Assembly (NCBI GenBank): GCA_964613945.1 | Contig: CAZTJC010000013.1 | Location: forward strand, 50,081 to 114,080 | From: JAVVHH01 sp964613945 | GTDB taxonomy: Bacteria > Pseudomonadota > Alphaproteobacteria > Acetobacterales > Acetobacteraceae | Length of the DNA: 64,000 nucleotides | Direction of reading: 5' to 3' | Shown here: positions 8,649 through 17,703 of the stretch, in pieces | How positions within the stretch are numbered: the stretch's first letter is position 1 | How the letters are laid out: every line of letters begins with the position of its first letter | The notes under the pieces: generated by a model | What the model was told of the DNA's origin: nothing | Seen by the model: only the letters and a program-made list of their open reading frames with translations | Database searches by the model: none | Made by a program: the position numbers and the translations under genes

Positions 8649-10136
8649 ATGTCCGGAGCCGAATTTTCCCCCACTGCCTCGACTGGACTCGCCGAAGACG
8701 TCGGCGTCTCGGATTTCGCCAGCCTGCTCAATCGCGAGTTCAAGCCCAAGAGCGACCGTGCCCGCGAGGCGGTGCAGGAGTCCATCAACGTCCTCGCTAA
8801 TCAAGCGCTGGCGTCGACACATCTGATCTCCAACGATGCGCTCCGTTCAATTTCGGCAATGATCTCCGAAATCGATGCGAAGCTGACCGAACAGGTCAAT
8901 GCCATCATGCATCACGAGGACTTCCAGCAATTGGAGTCTGCCTGGCGCGGCCTGTCGTATCTCGTCAACAACACCGAGACCGACGAGTCGCTCAAGATCA
9001 AGGTCTTCAACATCTCCAAGAAAGAGCTGGGCAAGACCCTCAAGAAGTTCCGCGGCACCGCGTGGGATCAGAGTCCGATCTTCAAGAAGGTTTACGAGGA
9101 GGAGTTCGGCCAGTTCGGCGGCGAGCCGTTCGGTCTGCTGGTGGGCGACTATTACTTCGACCATAGCCCGATGGACGTTCAGCTCCTGGGCGACATTGCC
9201 CAGGTCGCGGCTGGCGCGCACGCGCCGTTCATCGCCGCCGCCAGCCCGACCGTCATGCAGCTCGATACCTGGGACGAACTTGCCAACCCGCGCGACCTGA
9301 CCAAGATCTTCCAGACCCCGGAATACGCTGCTTGGCGATCGCTCCGCGAGAGCGAGGACAGCCGCTACATCGGCCTGGCGATGCCGCGCTTCTTGGCCCG
9401 CCTGCCCTATGGCGAGAAGACCGAAGCCGTGGAGGAGTTCGCCTTCGAGGAAGACACCGAGGGCGCGCACAGCGAGAAGTATACCTGGGCCAACTCGGCC
9501 TACGCGATGGCCACCAACATCACCCGCGCCTTCAAGCTTTACGGCTGGACGACGCAGATTCGCGGCGTGGAAAGCGGCGGTGCCGTCGAGGGGCTGCCGA
9601 CGCACACCTTCCCGTCCGAGGATGGCGGGGTGATGATGAAATGCCCGACCGAGATCGCCATCGCCGACCGTCGCGAGGCCGAACTCGCCAAGAATGGCTT
9701 CATGCCGCTGATCTACAAGAAGAACAGCGATTTCGCGGCGTTCATCGGTGCGCAGTCGTTGCAGAAACCGCAAGAATACCAGGATCCGGCGGCGACTTCG
9801 AACGCCAACCTGGCCGCCCGCCTGCCCTACCTGTTCGCCTCCTGCCGCTTCGCGCACTTCCTGAAGTGTATGGTGCGCGACAAGATTGGTAGCTCCATGA
9901 CCAAGGCGCAGTTGCAGACCTGGTTGCAGTCCTGGCTAAACCAATACGTCGACTCTTCTCCAGACATGTCTTCGGATGCCACAAAGGCGATGCGTCCTTT
10001 GTCCGAAGGAGTGGTCCAATTGGAAGCTAACGAGGAAAACCCTGGCTACTACGCTGCCAAGTTCTTCCTCAAACCACACTACCAGCTTGAGGGTCTGACC
10101 GTTTCTTTGCGGTTGGTCTCCAAGGTCCCGGCTTAA
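8649..10136 (+). CDS. tssC: T6SS contractile sheath large subunit TssC (VipB)
   Basis: This is the main sheath subunit, 495 residues, partner of the TssB encoded just upstream. Family motifs include IMHHEDFQQLESAWRGLSYL, KFRGTAWDQSPIFKKVYEEE, FGQFGGEPFGLLVGDYYFD, FQTPEYAAWRSLRESEDSRY and FLARLPYG. The C-terminus is conserved (CRFAHFLKCMVRDKIGS and PHYQLEGLTVSLRLVSKVP). A second full TssC and a TssB-TssC fusion occur later in this locus. This copy is taken as the primary sheath protein because it is adjacent to tssB and hcp. Confidence 0.97.
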   Translation: MSGAEFSPTASTGLAEDVGVSDFASLLNREFKPKSDRAREAVQESINVLANQALASTHLISNDALRSISAMISEIDAKLTEQVNAIMHHEDFQQLESAWRGLSYLVNNTETDESLKIKVFNISKKELGKTLKKFRGTAWDQSPIFKKVYEEEFGQFGGEPFGLLVGDYYFDHSPMDVQLLGDIAQVAAGAHAPFIAAASPTVMQLDTWDELANPRDLTKIFQTPEYAAWRSLRESEDSRYIGLAMPRFLARLPYGEKTEAVEEFAFEEDTEGAHSEKYTWANSAYAMATNITRAFKLYGWTTQIRGVESGGAVEGLPTHTFPSEDGGVMMKCPTEIAIADRREAELAKNGFMPLIYKKNSDFAAFIGAQSLQKPQEYQDPAATSNANLAARLPYLFASCRFAHFLKCMVRDKIGSSMTKAQLQTWLQSWLNQYVDSSPDMSSDATKAMRPLSEGVVQLEANEENPGYYAAKFFLKPHYQLEGLTVSLRLVSKVPA

Positions 10137-10161
10137 CCATCCACTTTGTGTTGAGGACAAC

Positions 10162-10740
10162 ATGCCCGTCGACAGCTATATGCTTTTCAAGCCATACAAC
10201 AAGGAATACATCGATTCGGAATCGCAGGTCGATTTCGGCAAGTCGACTGCTGGAACTGATCTCGGTGACGAGTTCATCAAGAATGCGCGCAAATGCTTTG
10301 AAGTAACCACCTTCAGCTTCGACGTCGAGCAGACGATCAACATGAGCAGCCAGTCCGCTGGCGCCGGTGCGGGCAAGATCCAGTTCAACCCGTTCAAGGT
10401 CTCGCGCAAGATCGACAAAGCGTCATCCACCATGTTCCAGATGGCCTGCCGCGGCACGACGTTCGAGTTCGTCCGCCTTGGCTTCCGTAAGGCCAGCGGC
10501 ACCGAAGCATCGGGCTTGTTCTATCTCCGTTTCGACTTCAAGCTCGTCGCCCTGAAGACGATCAGTTGGTCCCACGACGACGAGTCGCCGACCGAAGATC
10601 TTGAGTTCGAATATGGCGGCTTGAAGCTGAGCTACATGATTCAAAACCCCGATGGGTCGTTGAAGTCCGTCAATCCGGTCGGCTGGAACAAAATTAAAAA
10701 CGTCGAGGACGACAGCGACAAAGCAATCGTTCTGGCATAA
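10162..10740 (+). CDS. hcp: T6SS tube protein Hcp (TssD)
   Basis: Hcp hexamers stack to form the inner tube that is expelled with effectors; the protein is also secreted. The 192-residue product starts MPVDSYMLFKPYNKEYIDSE. It has CFEVTTFSFDVEQTINM, the VSRKIDKASSTMFQMACRG segment and the Hcp-typical C-terminal sheet with SWSHDDESPTEDLEFEYGGL and KLSYM. No effector extension is present. It follows tssC by 25 bases, so tube and sheath are coexpressed. Two longer divergent Hcp-like proteins later in the locus share the [ST]R-x-[IM]D-x-[AS]S signature. Confidence 0.95.
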   Translation: MPVDSYMLFKPYNKEYIDSESQVDFGKSTAGTDLGDEFIKNARKCFEVTTFSFDVEQTINMSSQSAGAGAGKIQFNPFKVSRKIDKASSTMFQMACRGTTFEFVRLGFRKASGTEASGLFYLRFDFKLVALKTISWSHDDESPTEDLEFEYGGLKLSYMIQNPDGSLKSVNPVGWNKIKNVEDDSDKAIVLA

Positions 10741-10762
10741 TCGACGCAATCGGCACGCTAGC

Positions 10763-11578
10763 GTGAGCACTGCCCGGCAGCTTCTCGAGTCGGGCAGGCT
10801 CCGCGAAGCTTTTGACCAGCTGAAACAGGATGTGCGCAAAGCGCCGCGAGATCCGCGCCTGCGCACGTTCCTGTTTCAGATGTTCTGCATTTCCGGCGAG
10901 TGGGACCGTGCCCTCGCCCAACTTACCGTCGCTGCCGAACTCGACCCGTTGGCGCTGCCCATGGCCGAGACTTACCGCACCCTGATCCGCTGCGAGGGCG
11001 TGCGTGATTCCGTGTTCGCCGGGCGTCGCACGCCGACCCTGTTCGGTCATCCGCTGCCCTGGGTTCCCCTGCTCGTCGAAGCGACCCGGCTGCTGGCCGC
11101 CGGCGCCCACGAGCCCGCGGCGCGGTTGCGCGACGAGGCGTTCGACGCCGCCGACACCGTTGCCGGCGACGCCGACATCACGCCGTTTGACTGGATCGCC
11201 GATGCCGATCCGCGCCTTGGCCCGGTGCTCGAGGCCGTACTAGACGGCACCTACTACTGGATCCCGTTCCAGCACATCGCCGAACTTACGCTAGAAGCGC
11301 CGGCCGATCTGCGCGACCAGGTCTGGATGCCGGCCGAATTCACTTGGACAAATGGCGGGCGCGCCATCGGCTTTATCCCAACCCGCTACCCCGCCAGCGC
11401 CGCGACAGGCGATCCGCTGCTCGCGCTCGCGCGCCGGACCGAATGGCAGCCGGCGGGCCCGGCTGATCACGGCTGGTCACTCGGCCTCGGCCAACGCATG
11501 CTGACGACCGGGGACAACGATTTCGCGCTGATGGACATTCGTCACCTCCGCTTCGACTCCATTACCCCGCCCTCCTGA
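10763..11578 (+). CDS. tagJ: T6SS accessory protein ImpE / TagJ (SciE type)
   Basis: This ImpE-family protein of 271 residues begins with TPR-like helices (ARQLLESGRLREAFDQLKQD, RLRTFLFQMFCISGEWDRAL). A globular part follows with FDWIADADPRLGPVLEAVLDG, YYWIP and the late RYPAS segment. In other bacteria TagJ binds the TssB N-terminus and is linked to sheath handling by ClpV; that is family knowledge, not seen here. The start is GTG. tssE begins one base after its stop, as in many loci of this type. Confidence 0.93.
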   Translation: MSTARQLLESGRLREAFDQLKQDVRKAPRDPRLRTFLFQMFCISGEWDRALAQLTVAAELDPLALPMAETYRTLIRCEGVRDSVFAGRRTPTLFGHPLPWVPLLVEATRLLAAGAHEPAARLRDEAFDAADTVAGDADITPFDWIADADPRLGPVLEAVLDGTYYWIPFQHIAELTLEAPADLRDQVWMPAEFTWTNGGRAIGFIPTRYPASAATGDPLLALARRTEWQPAGPADHGWSLGLGQRMLTTGDNDFALMDIRHLRFDSITPPS

Positions 11579-11579
11579 G

Positions 11580-12086
11580 ATGACGGAGCTGAACCGGGCC
11601 GAGCGACTACAGCCGTCGTTGCTCGACCGACTGACCGACGACGCGCCGGACCAACGCCGCGAGACGCTGGACCAGCAGGTATTGACCATGTCGCAACTCC
11701 GCAGCGCCGTGCTGCGCGATGTTGGTAGCCTGCTCAACGCGACCAACCTCGACAGCGGCGGTGAACTCCCGCCGGGTTCGCTGGCTGCGTCGAGCACGAT
11801 CAACTACGGCATCCCTGGGGTGGCCGGCACCAGCAGCGACGGCCGCTCCACGCCGCTTGAGCGCCAAGTCGCAGCCGCTATCCGCGCCTTCGAGCCGCGG
11901 ATCCGCAGCGAAACCCTCCAGGTCCGCGCCCGCCCGATCCGGCGCGACGAGGGTCTGCCGACGTTGATCCTCGAAATCAGCGGCGAACTCTGGGCGCAGC
12001 CTGTGCCGCAGCAGATCTTCCTTGAGACCGCCATCGAGCTTGAAACCCACATCGCCGTCGTCACCGAGACCAGGGCCCGCTCCTGA
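11580..12086 (+). CDS. tssE: T6SS baseplate protein TssE (gp25-like)
   Basis: TssE is a baseplate wedge protein related to phage T4 gp25. The 168-residue product has the family's N-terminal LQPSLLDRLTDD, then MSQLRSAVLRDVGSLLNATNL, followed by YGIPG, RAFEPRI and a terminal beta strand region (LILEISGELWAQPVPQQIF). Its stop overlaps the tssF start by one base, an order (tssE-F-G) typical of baseplate operons. Confidence 0.94.
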   Translation: MTELNRAERLQPSLLDRLTDDAPDQRRETLDQQVLTMSQLRSAVLRDVGSLLNATNLDSGGELPPGSLAASSTINYGIPGVAGTSSDGRSTPLERQVAAAIRAFEPRIRSETLQVRARPIRRDEGLPTLILEISGELWAQPVPQQIFLETAIELETHIAVVTETRARS

Positions 12087-13960
12087 TGGACCCGCGCCTG
12101 CTGCGTCACTACGAGTCCGAACTCGCCTTCATGCGCGACATGGGCGGCGAGTTCGCCGCCGAGTTTCCCAAGATCGCCTCCCGCCTCGGCCTCGGCAGCA
12201 CGGAGGTCGCCGATCCCTACGTCGAGCGCCTGCTCGAGGGCTTCGCGTTCCTGACCGCCCGCATCCAGGTCAAGATGGAGGCGGAATTCCCGACCTTCAC
12301 GCAGTCCTTGCTGCAGATGGTCTACCCACACTATCTCGCGCCGACCCCTTCGATGGCCGTGGTGCGGCTGCAGCCCGATGCTGGACTGCGCGCCATGCCG
12401 GGCGGGGCCACGCTGCCGGCTGGTACCGAACTGCGCAGCCTGCTCGGCACCGAGGACCAGACCAACTGCGAATTCCGCACCGCCCATCCGGTTCAGCTGC
12501 TGCCGATCGAGCTGACGGAAGCGGATTATATCGGATCGCCGGCGGCACTGGTCGCGCTCGGGTTGCCGGAGAACCGCCGGGTCAAGGCGGCGATCCGCCT
12601 GCGCTTGAAAGTCACTGGCGAAATGCCGTTCCGCGAGCTGGCGCTGCATCGGCTCACCTTCTTTCTCGGCGGTGCCGAGGGCGTCCGCATGCGGCTCTAC
12701 GAACAGCTCACCAGCAACGTCGTTCAGCTCTGGGCCCGTCCTGCCCTTCGTCCGCTGCCCTGGCAGGAAAGCCTGCCGGCCCGTGTCGTTCGCCCGATCG
12801 GCTTCGACCCGGAGGAAGCCCTGCTCCCCCGCGTGGCGCAATCCTTCGACGGCTATCGGTTGTTGCAGGAATACTACGCCATGCCGGAGCGCTTCCTGTT
12901 TGTCGCCATCGACGGCCTCGACCGCGCCGCCATCCGCAATGCCACCGGCGAGATGGAAGTCATCATCCTGCTCGACCGCGCCGACCCGGCGCTGGCCAAC
13001 GGCTTCGATGCCAGTGCCATGCTGCTGTTCTGCACGCCGGCGATCAACCTGTTTTCTCGCCGCAGCGATCGCATCGACCTCACCACCGGCAAGGCCGAGC
13101 ACCAGATCGTGCCGGACCGCATGCGTCCGCTCGATTTCGAGGTGTTCGACGTCCGAGGCGTCGAGGCCTTCGCCAGCGACGGCAGCGCGCCGCAGCGCTT
13201 TCTGCCGTTCTACGCCGCCAACGATCTCAGCCGTCAATCCGAGCAAAGCTACTACACGCTGCGTCGGCAGCCCCGCCAGCTCTCGTCGCGCGCCCGCCAG
13301 CGCGGTCCGCGCTCGTCCTATTTCGGCCATGACCTGTTCATCACCCTCGTCGACGGTGCACAGGCTCCACTCGACCGCGAGCTACGCCAGCTCGGGCTCG
13401 ACCTCCTTTGCACCAACCGCGACCTGCCGCTCGGCATGCCGGTCGGCCGCCAGGCCACCGACTTCACCATTCCCGTCAGTGCGCCGGTCGCGTCGGTTCG
13501 CTGCATCGTCGGTCCCACGGCGCCTCGCCCCTGCCGCAGCGACGGCGAATACGCCTGGCGTTTCATCAGCCACCTCAATCTCAACTATCTCAGCCTTGCC
13601 GATACCGACGAGCTGCAGGGTGCCGCCGCGCTCCGGGAGTTGCTGCGCCTCTACGTGCCGCAATCCGGCACCGTCGCGGCCCGCCAGTTGGAGGGGCTGC
13701 TCTCGGTCGCCGCCCGCCCGGTGGTTCGGCGCATCCCCGGCAGCGGCCCCATCGCCGCCGGGCGGGGCCTGGGCCTCACCTTGCTGATGGATGAAGGCCC
13801 GTTCGGCGGCACCGGCGCGGTGCTGCTCGGTGCCGTGCTCGAGCGGTTCTTCGCCAAATACGTGTCCATCAACGGCTTCACCGAAACCACCCTGAATTGC
13901 GTCGATCGCGGCGAGGTCATGCGCTGGCCCCTCCGGCTCGGCATCCGCTCCCTGGTCTGA
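12086..13960 (+). CDS. tssF: T6SS baseplate protein TssF (VasA / ImpG)
   Basis: TssF is the large baseplate wedge component (624 residues, normal length). The start LRHYESELAFMRDMGGEFA is the classic family opening, followed by VADPYVERLLEGFAFLTARI and FTQSLLQMVYPHYLAPTPSM. Later segments (IDLTTGKAEHQIVPDRMRPL, YTLRRQPRQ, SYFGHDLFITLVD) also match the family. It acts with TssE, TssG and TssK at the cytoplasmic side of the membrane complex. It is tightly packed between tssE and tssG, which suggests translational coupling. Confidence 0.96.
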   Translation: MDPRLLRHYESELAFMRDMGGEFAAEFPKIASRLGLGSTEVADPYVERLLEGFAFLTARIQVKMEAEFPTFTQSLLQMVYPHYLAPTPSMAVVRLQPDAGLRAMPGGATLPAGTELRSLLGTEDQTNCEFRTAHPVQLLPIELTEADYIGSPAALVALGLPENRRVKAAIRLRLKVTGEMPFRELALHRLTFFLGGAEGVRMRLYEQLTSNVVQLWARPALRPLPWQESLPARVVRPIGFDPEEALLPRVAQSFDGYRLLQEYYAMPERFLFVAIDGLDRAAIRNATGEMEVIILLDRADPALANGFDASAMLLFCTPAINLFSRRSDRIDLTTGKAEHQIVPDRMRPLDFEVFDVRGVEAFASDGSAPQRFLPFYAANDLSRQSEQSYYTLRRQPRQLSSRARQRGPRSSYFGHDLFITLVDGAQAPLDRELRQLGLDLLCTNRDLPLGMPVGRQATDFTIPVSAPVASVRCIVGPTAPRPCRSDGEYAWRFISHLNLNYLSLADTDELQGAAALRELLRLYVPQSGTVAARQLEGLLSVAARPVVRRIPGSGPIAAGRGLGLTLLMDEGPFGGTGAVLLGAVLERFFAKYVSINGFTETTLNCVDRGEVMRWPLRLGIRSLV

Positions 13961-13965
13961 CCCCG

Positions 13966-15021
13966 GTGCCCGACGCCGCTCCACCTGCCGCCCCGCCAAC
14001 CGCCGACATCCGCCAGGCCGTCGCTGCCACCCCGCACGCCTTTGACTTCAATCACGTCATGCGCGCGCTCGAGGCACTGTTCTCCGATCGTCCCCGCTTC
14101 GGCCATAGTGTCCGCCCGGCGCAGGACGCCGTTCGCCTCGCCCAGGAGCCCTCCGTCGACTTCGCCCCCGCCATGCTCGCTGGCTGGGAGTCCGACCCGG
14201 CGGCCCATGACCGCCTGGTGGTCTTCTTTTTCGGCCTGTTCGGCCCGGACGGTCCCCTGCCGCTCCATCTGACCGAACACGCCCGCAACCGGGCGCGCAA
14301 CGAGCGTGACCCGACCTTTGCCCGCTTCGCCGACCTGTTCCATCACCGCCTGCTGTCGCTGTTCTATCGCGCCTGGGCGGATGTCCGCCCCGCGGTCGCC
14401 TTTGACCGTCCCGACAGCGATCGTTTCAGTACCTATGTCGGCGCCCTGGCCGGCCTTGGCACGGTAGCGTTGCGGCAACGCGACGCCATGCCCGACAAAT
14501 CCAAGCTGCACTTCGCCGGGCTGCTGGCGAACCAGACGCGGCATGCGGAGGGCCTGGCTGCCATCCTCGCGGCGTTCTTCACGGTGCCGGTCCGCGTCGA
14601 GCAGTTCGTCGGTGCCTGGCTCACCCTGACACCGAGCGATCATACCAGCCTCGGGGCCGGCGACGACGCCGCCCGGCTCGGGGGTGGCGCCCTGCTCGGT
14701 CGCCGGGTCTGGAGCCGCCAGCACAAGTTCCGCCTGGTCTTCGGCCCGCTCGACCTCGCCGAATACGAGCGCCTGCTTCCCGGCGGGGCGTCGTTCCGCA
14801 AGCTGGTCCCCATCGTGCGCAACTATGCCGGCGACGCGCTGGATTGGGATGTGCAATTCGTACTCGACCGCGACGAGGTGCCCGATACCCGGCTCGGCAG
14901 CTACGGCCGCCTCGGCTGGACCACCTGGCTCAAACCCCGCCGCTCCCTGCGCGATGCCGCCGACCTCATCCTGCACGCCGGCGCCGACAGTCACGCCCGA
15001 ACCATCGATCACGACCCCTAA
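13966..15021 (+). CDS. tssG: T6SS baseplate protein TssG (VasB / ImpH)
   Basis: TssG pairs with TssF in the baseplate wedge. Family features are FDFNHVMRALEALFSDRPRFG near the N-terminus, HDRLVVFFFGLFGPDGPLPLH in the middle and LTEHARNRARNERDPTFARFADLFHHR. The frame is open upstream of 13966, but that part overlaps tssF. The GTG at 13966, 5 bases after the tssF stop, gives the usual N-terminus and 351 residues. Confidence 0.95.
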   Translation: MPDAAPPAAPPTADIRQAVAATPHAFDFNHVMRALEALFSDRPRFGHSVRPAQDAVRLAQEPSVDFAPAMLAGWESDPAAHDRLVVFFFGLFGPDGPLPLHLTEHARNRARNERDPTFARFADLFHHRLLSLFYRAWADVRPAVAFDRPDSDRFSTYVGALAGLGTVALRQRDAMPDKSKLHFAGLLANQTRHAEGLAAILAAFFTVPVRVEQFVGAWLTLTPSDHTSLGAGDDAARLGGGALLGRRVWSRQHKFRLVFGPLDLAEYERLLPGGASFRKLVPIVRNYAGDALDWDVQFVLDRDEVPDTRLGSYGRLGWTTWLKPRRSLRDAADLILHAGADSHARTIDHDP

Positions 15022-15038
15022 CGGAAAGCCGTACTCCC

Positions 15039-17675
15039 ATGCCCGAGATTGATCGCACCAGGCTCTTCGGCAAGCTCAACCCGCTGGCCTACAAGGCCAT
15101 CGAAGGCGCCACCGTCTTCTGCAAGCTGCGCGGCAATCCCTATGTAGAACTGGTCCACTGGCTGCAGCAGATGCTGCAAACCCAGGATAGCGACCTGCAT
15201 CACATCGCCCGGCACTTCGAGCTCGACGCCTCGCGCCTGGCCACCGACATGGTCGCCGCGCTCGACCGGCTACCCCGCGGTGCCACCAGCATTTCGGACT
15301 TCTCGCCGCACATCGAGGACATCATCGAGCGCGCCTGGGTCACCGCCACGCTGGTGTTCGACAATAACCAGGTTCGCACCGGTCATCTGCTGCTCGCCGG
15401 GCTTCGTTCGCCGACCCTGCGCGGGGTTTTGACAGGCATCAGCCGCCAGTTCGACCGGGTCAAACCCGAAGCGCTCTCCGACGGCTTCGACAAGATCGTC
15501 TCCGGCTCACCCGAGGACAGCATGGCCGCGACCGATGGGAGCGCGGTCGCTGGCGAGGCGAGCGGCGCCATGGCCCCGCCGGCCATGGGCAAGGGCGAGG
15601 CGTTGGCGAAATACGCCGTCGACCTCACCGAACGCGCACGCAACGGCGAGCTGGACCCGATCGTCGGCCGCGACGCCGAAATTCGCCAGGTAGTCGACAT
15701 CCTGATGCGCCGCCGACAGAACAACCCGATCCTGACCGGCGAGGCCGGCGTCGGCAAGACCGCGGTCGTGGAAGGATTCGCGCACCGCATCGTCGCCGGC
15801 GACGTGCCGCCGGCGTTGAAGGACGTGCGGCTGCTCACGCTCGACATCGGCCTGTTGCAGGCGGGCGCGAGCATGAAGGGCGAGTTCGAGAACCGTCTCC
15901 GCCAGGTCATCGAGGAGGTGCAATCCTCGCCCAAGCCCATCATCCTGTTCATCGACGAGGCTCACACCCTCATCGGCGCCGGTGGTGCGGCCGGCACTGG
16001 CGACGCGGCCAACCTGCTCAAGCCGGCGCTGGCCCGCGGCACGCTGCGCACCGTTGCCGCCACCACCTGGGCCGAATACAAGAAGTACTTTGAAAAAGAC
16101 CCCGCCCTGACCCGGCGCTTCCAGGTCGTCCAGGTGGACGAACCCAACGAAGCCCGCGCCATCCTGATGATGCGCGGCATCGCCCTGCCGCTCGAGAAGC
16201 ACCACCGCGTGCAGATCCTCGACGAAGCCATCGAGGCTGCGGTCCGCCTGTCGCATCGCTACATTCCGGCCCGGCAACTGCCCGATAAATCCGTCAGCCT
16301 GCTCGACACCGCCGCCGCCCGTGTCGCCGTCAGCCAGCACGCCACGCCGGCCGAAGTCGATGATTGCCGCCGCCGTATCCAGGCGCTGGAAACGGAACAG
16401 CAGATCATTGCCCGCGAGGCCGCCATCGGCGTCGAGACCACCAGCCGGCAGACTGCGACCGAGGCCGCCCTGGTCACCGAGCGCGAGCGCCTGGCCGGCT
16501 TGGAGACGCGCTGGGAAGCCGAACGCGCCCTGGTCGATCCGCTGCTGGAGAAACGTGCCACGCTTCGCGACGGCAGCGCGGCCGACCCGGCGGCCACCCT
16601 TGCCGAAGTTCGCGCCCTACAGGCGCAACTCGCCGATCACCAGGGGGAGAACCCCTTGATCCTGCCCAGCGTCGACGAACAGGCCATTGCCGCCGTCGTC
16701 GCCGACTGGACCGGCATCCCGGTCGGCCGCATGGTCAAGAACGAGGTGCAGGCGGTGTTGGACCTGCCGCGCACCCTCGGCCGCCGCATCATCGGCCAGG
16801 GCCACGCCCTCGAGATGATCGCCAAGCGCGTGCAGACCGCCCGCGCCGGGCTCGACAACCCGTCTAAGCCGATCGGCGTGTTCATGCTCTGCGGTCCCTC
16901 GGGCGTCGGCAAGACCGAGACGGCGCTGGCGCTGGCGGAGTCGCTGTACGGCGGCGAACAGAATGTCATCACCATCAACATGAGCGAGTTCCAGGAGGCT
17001 CATACCGTCTCCACCCTCAAGGGCGCGCCGCCAGGGTATATCGGCTATGGCGAGGGTGGCGTGCTGACGGAAGCGGTCCGCCGTAAGCCCTACTCCGTCG
17101 TCCTGCTCGACGAGGTGGAAAAGGCGCATCCGGACGTCCACGAGATGTTCTTCCAGGTGTTCGACAAGGGCGTCATGGAGGATGGCGAGGGGCGGGTGAT
17201 CGACTTCAAGAACACCCTGATCCTGCTGACCTCCAACGTCGGCACCGCTCTGATCGCCGGCATGTGCCAGGACCCGGAGCTGATCCCTGAACCGGAGGAG
17301 ATCGCCAAGGCATTGCGGGAGCCGCTGTTGAAGGTGTTTCCGCCGGCGTTGCTCGGTCGGCTGCTGGTCATACCCTACCACCCGCTGAGCGATGCCATGA
17401 TGGGCGACATCATCCGCCTGCAACTCGGCCGAGTCGTGTCTCGCCTGCGCGATCGTCAGAAGGTCGCCATGACCTATGACGATGCTGCCGTCGCTCTCAT
17501 CGCCAGCCGATGCACCGAACCCGAAAGCGGCGGCCGCATGATCGACGCCATTCTCACCAACACCATGCTGCCGCAGCTTTCGACGGTGTTCCTCAACCGC
17601 ATGCTCGGGGGCGACCCGATCACCGGCGTCCATGTCGGAGCCGACGACGCCGAACTGACCTACGCCTTCACCTGA
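15039..17675 (+). CDS. tssH: T6SS sheath-recycling AAA+ ATPase TssH (ClpV)
   Basis: ClpV disassembles contracted TssB-TssC sheath so that subunits can be reused. The 878-residue protein has an N-domain (about 1-150) and a first AAA+ module with Walker A GEAGVGKT near residue 235 and IILFIDEAHTLIG as Walker B. A coiled middle domain (about 410-530) follows, then a second AAA+ module with GPSGVGKTE near residue 620. LDEVEKAHPDV and a C-terminal D2-small domain complete it. The ATG at 15039 begins MPEIDRTRLFGKLN and lies 17 bases after the tssG stop. The gene ends the first plus-strand block; the next gene converges on it. Confidence 0.97.
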   Translation: MPEIDRTRLFGKLNPLAYKAIEGATVFCKLRGNPYVELVHWLQQMLQTQDSDLHHIARHFELDASRLATDMVAALDRLPRGATSISDFSPHIEDIIERAWVTATLVFDNNQVRTGHLLLAGLRSPTLRGVLTGISRQFDRVKPEALSDGFDKIVSGSPEDSMAATDGSAVAGEASGAMAPPAMGKGEALAKYAVDLTERARNGELDPIVGRDAEIRQVVDILMRRRQNNPILTGEAGVGKTAVVEGFAHRIVAGDVPPALKDVRLLTLDIGLLQAGASMKGEFENRLRQVIEEVQSSPKPIILFIDEAHTLIGAGGAAGTGDAANLLKPALARGTLRTVAATTWAEYKKYFEKDPALTRRFQVVQVDEPNEARAILMMRGIALPLEKHHRVQILDEAIEAAVRLSHRYIPARQLPDKSVSLLDTAAARVAVSQHATPAEVDDCRRRIQALETEQQIIAREAAIGVETTSRQTATEAALVTERERLAGLETRWEAERALVDPLLEKRATLRDGSAADPAATLAEVRALQAQLADHQGENPLILPSVDEQAIAAVVADWTGIPVGRMVKNEVQAVLDLPRTLGRRIIGQGHALEMIAKRVQTARAGLDNPSKPIGVFMLCGPSGVGKTETALALAESLYGGEQNVITINMSEFQEAHTVSTLKGAPPGYIGYGEGGVLTEAVRRKPYSVVLLDEVEKAHPDVHEMFFQVFDKGVMEDGEGRVIDFKNTLILLTSNVGTALIAGMCQDPELIPEPEEIAKALREPLLKVFPPALLGRLLVIPYHPLSDAMMGDIIRLQLGRVVSRLRDRQKVAMTYDDAAVALIASRCTEPESGGRMIDAILTNTMLPQLSTVFLNRMLGGDPITGVHVGADDAELTYAFT

Positions 17676-17703
17676 GGTCGCGGACGGCGCCGTCGGTGCG
17701 AAG

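Noticed and set aside
17683..17694. Perfect palindrome GACGGCGCCGTC after tssH
   Set aside because: It has no loop and no T-run, so it is not a terminator. In such GC-rich DNA it is plausible by chance.
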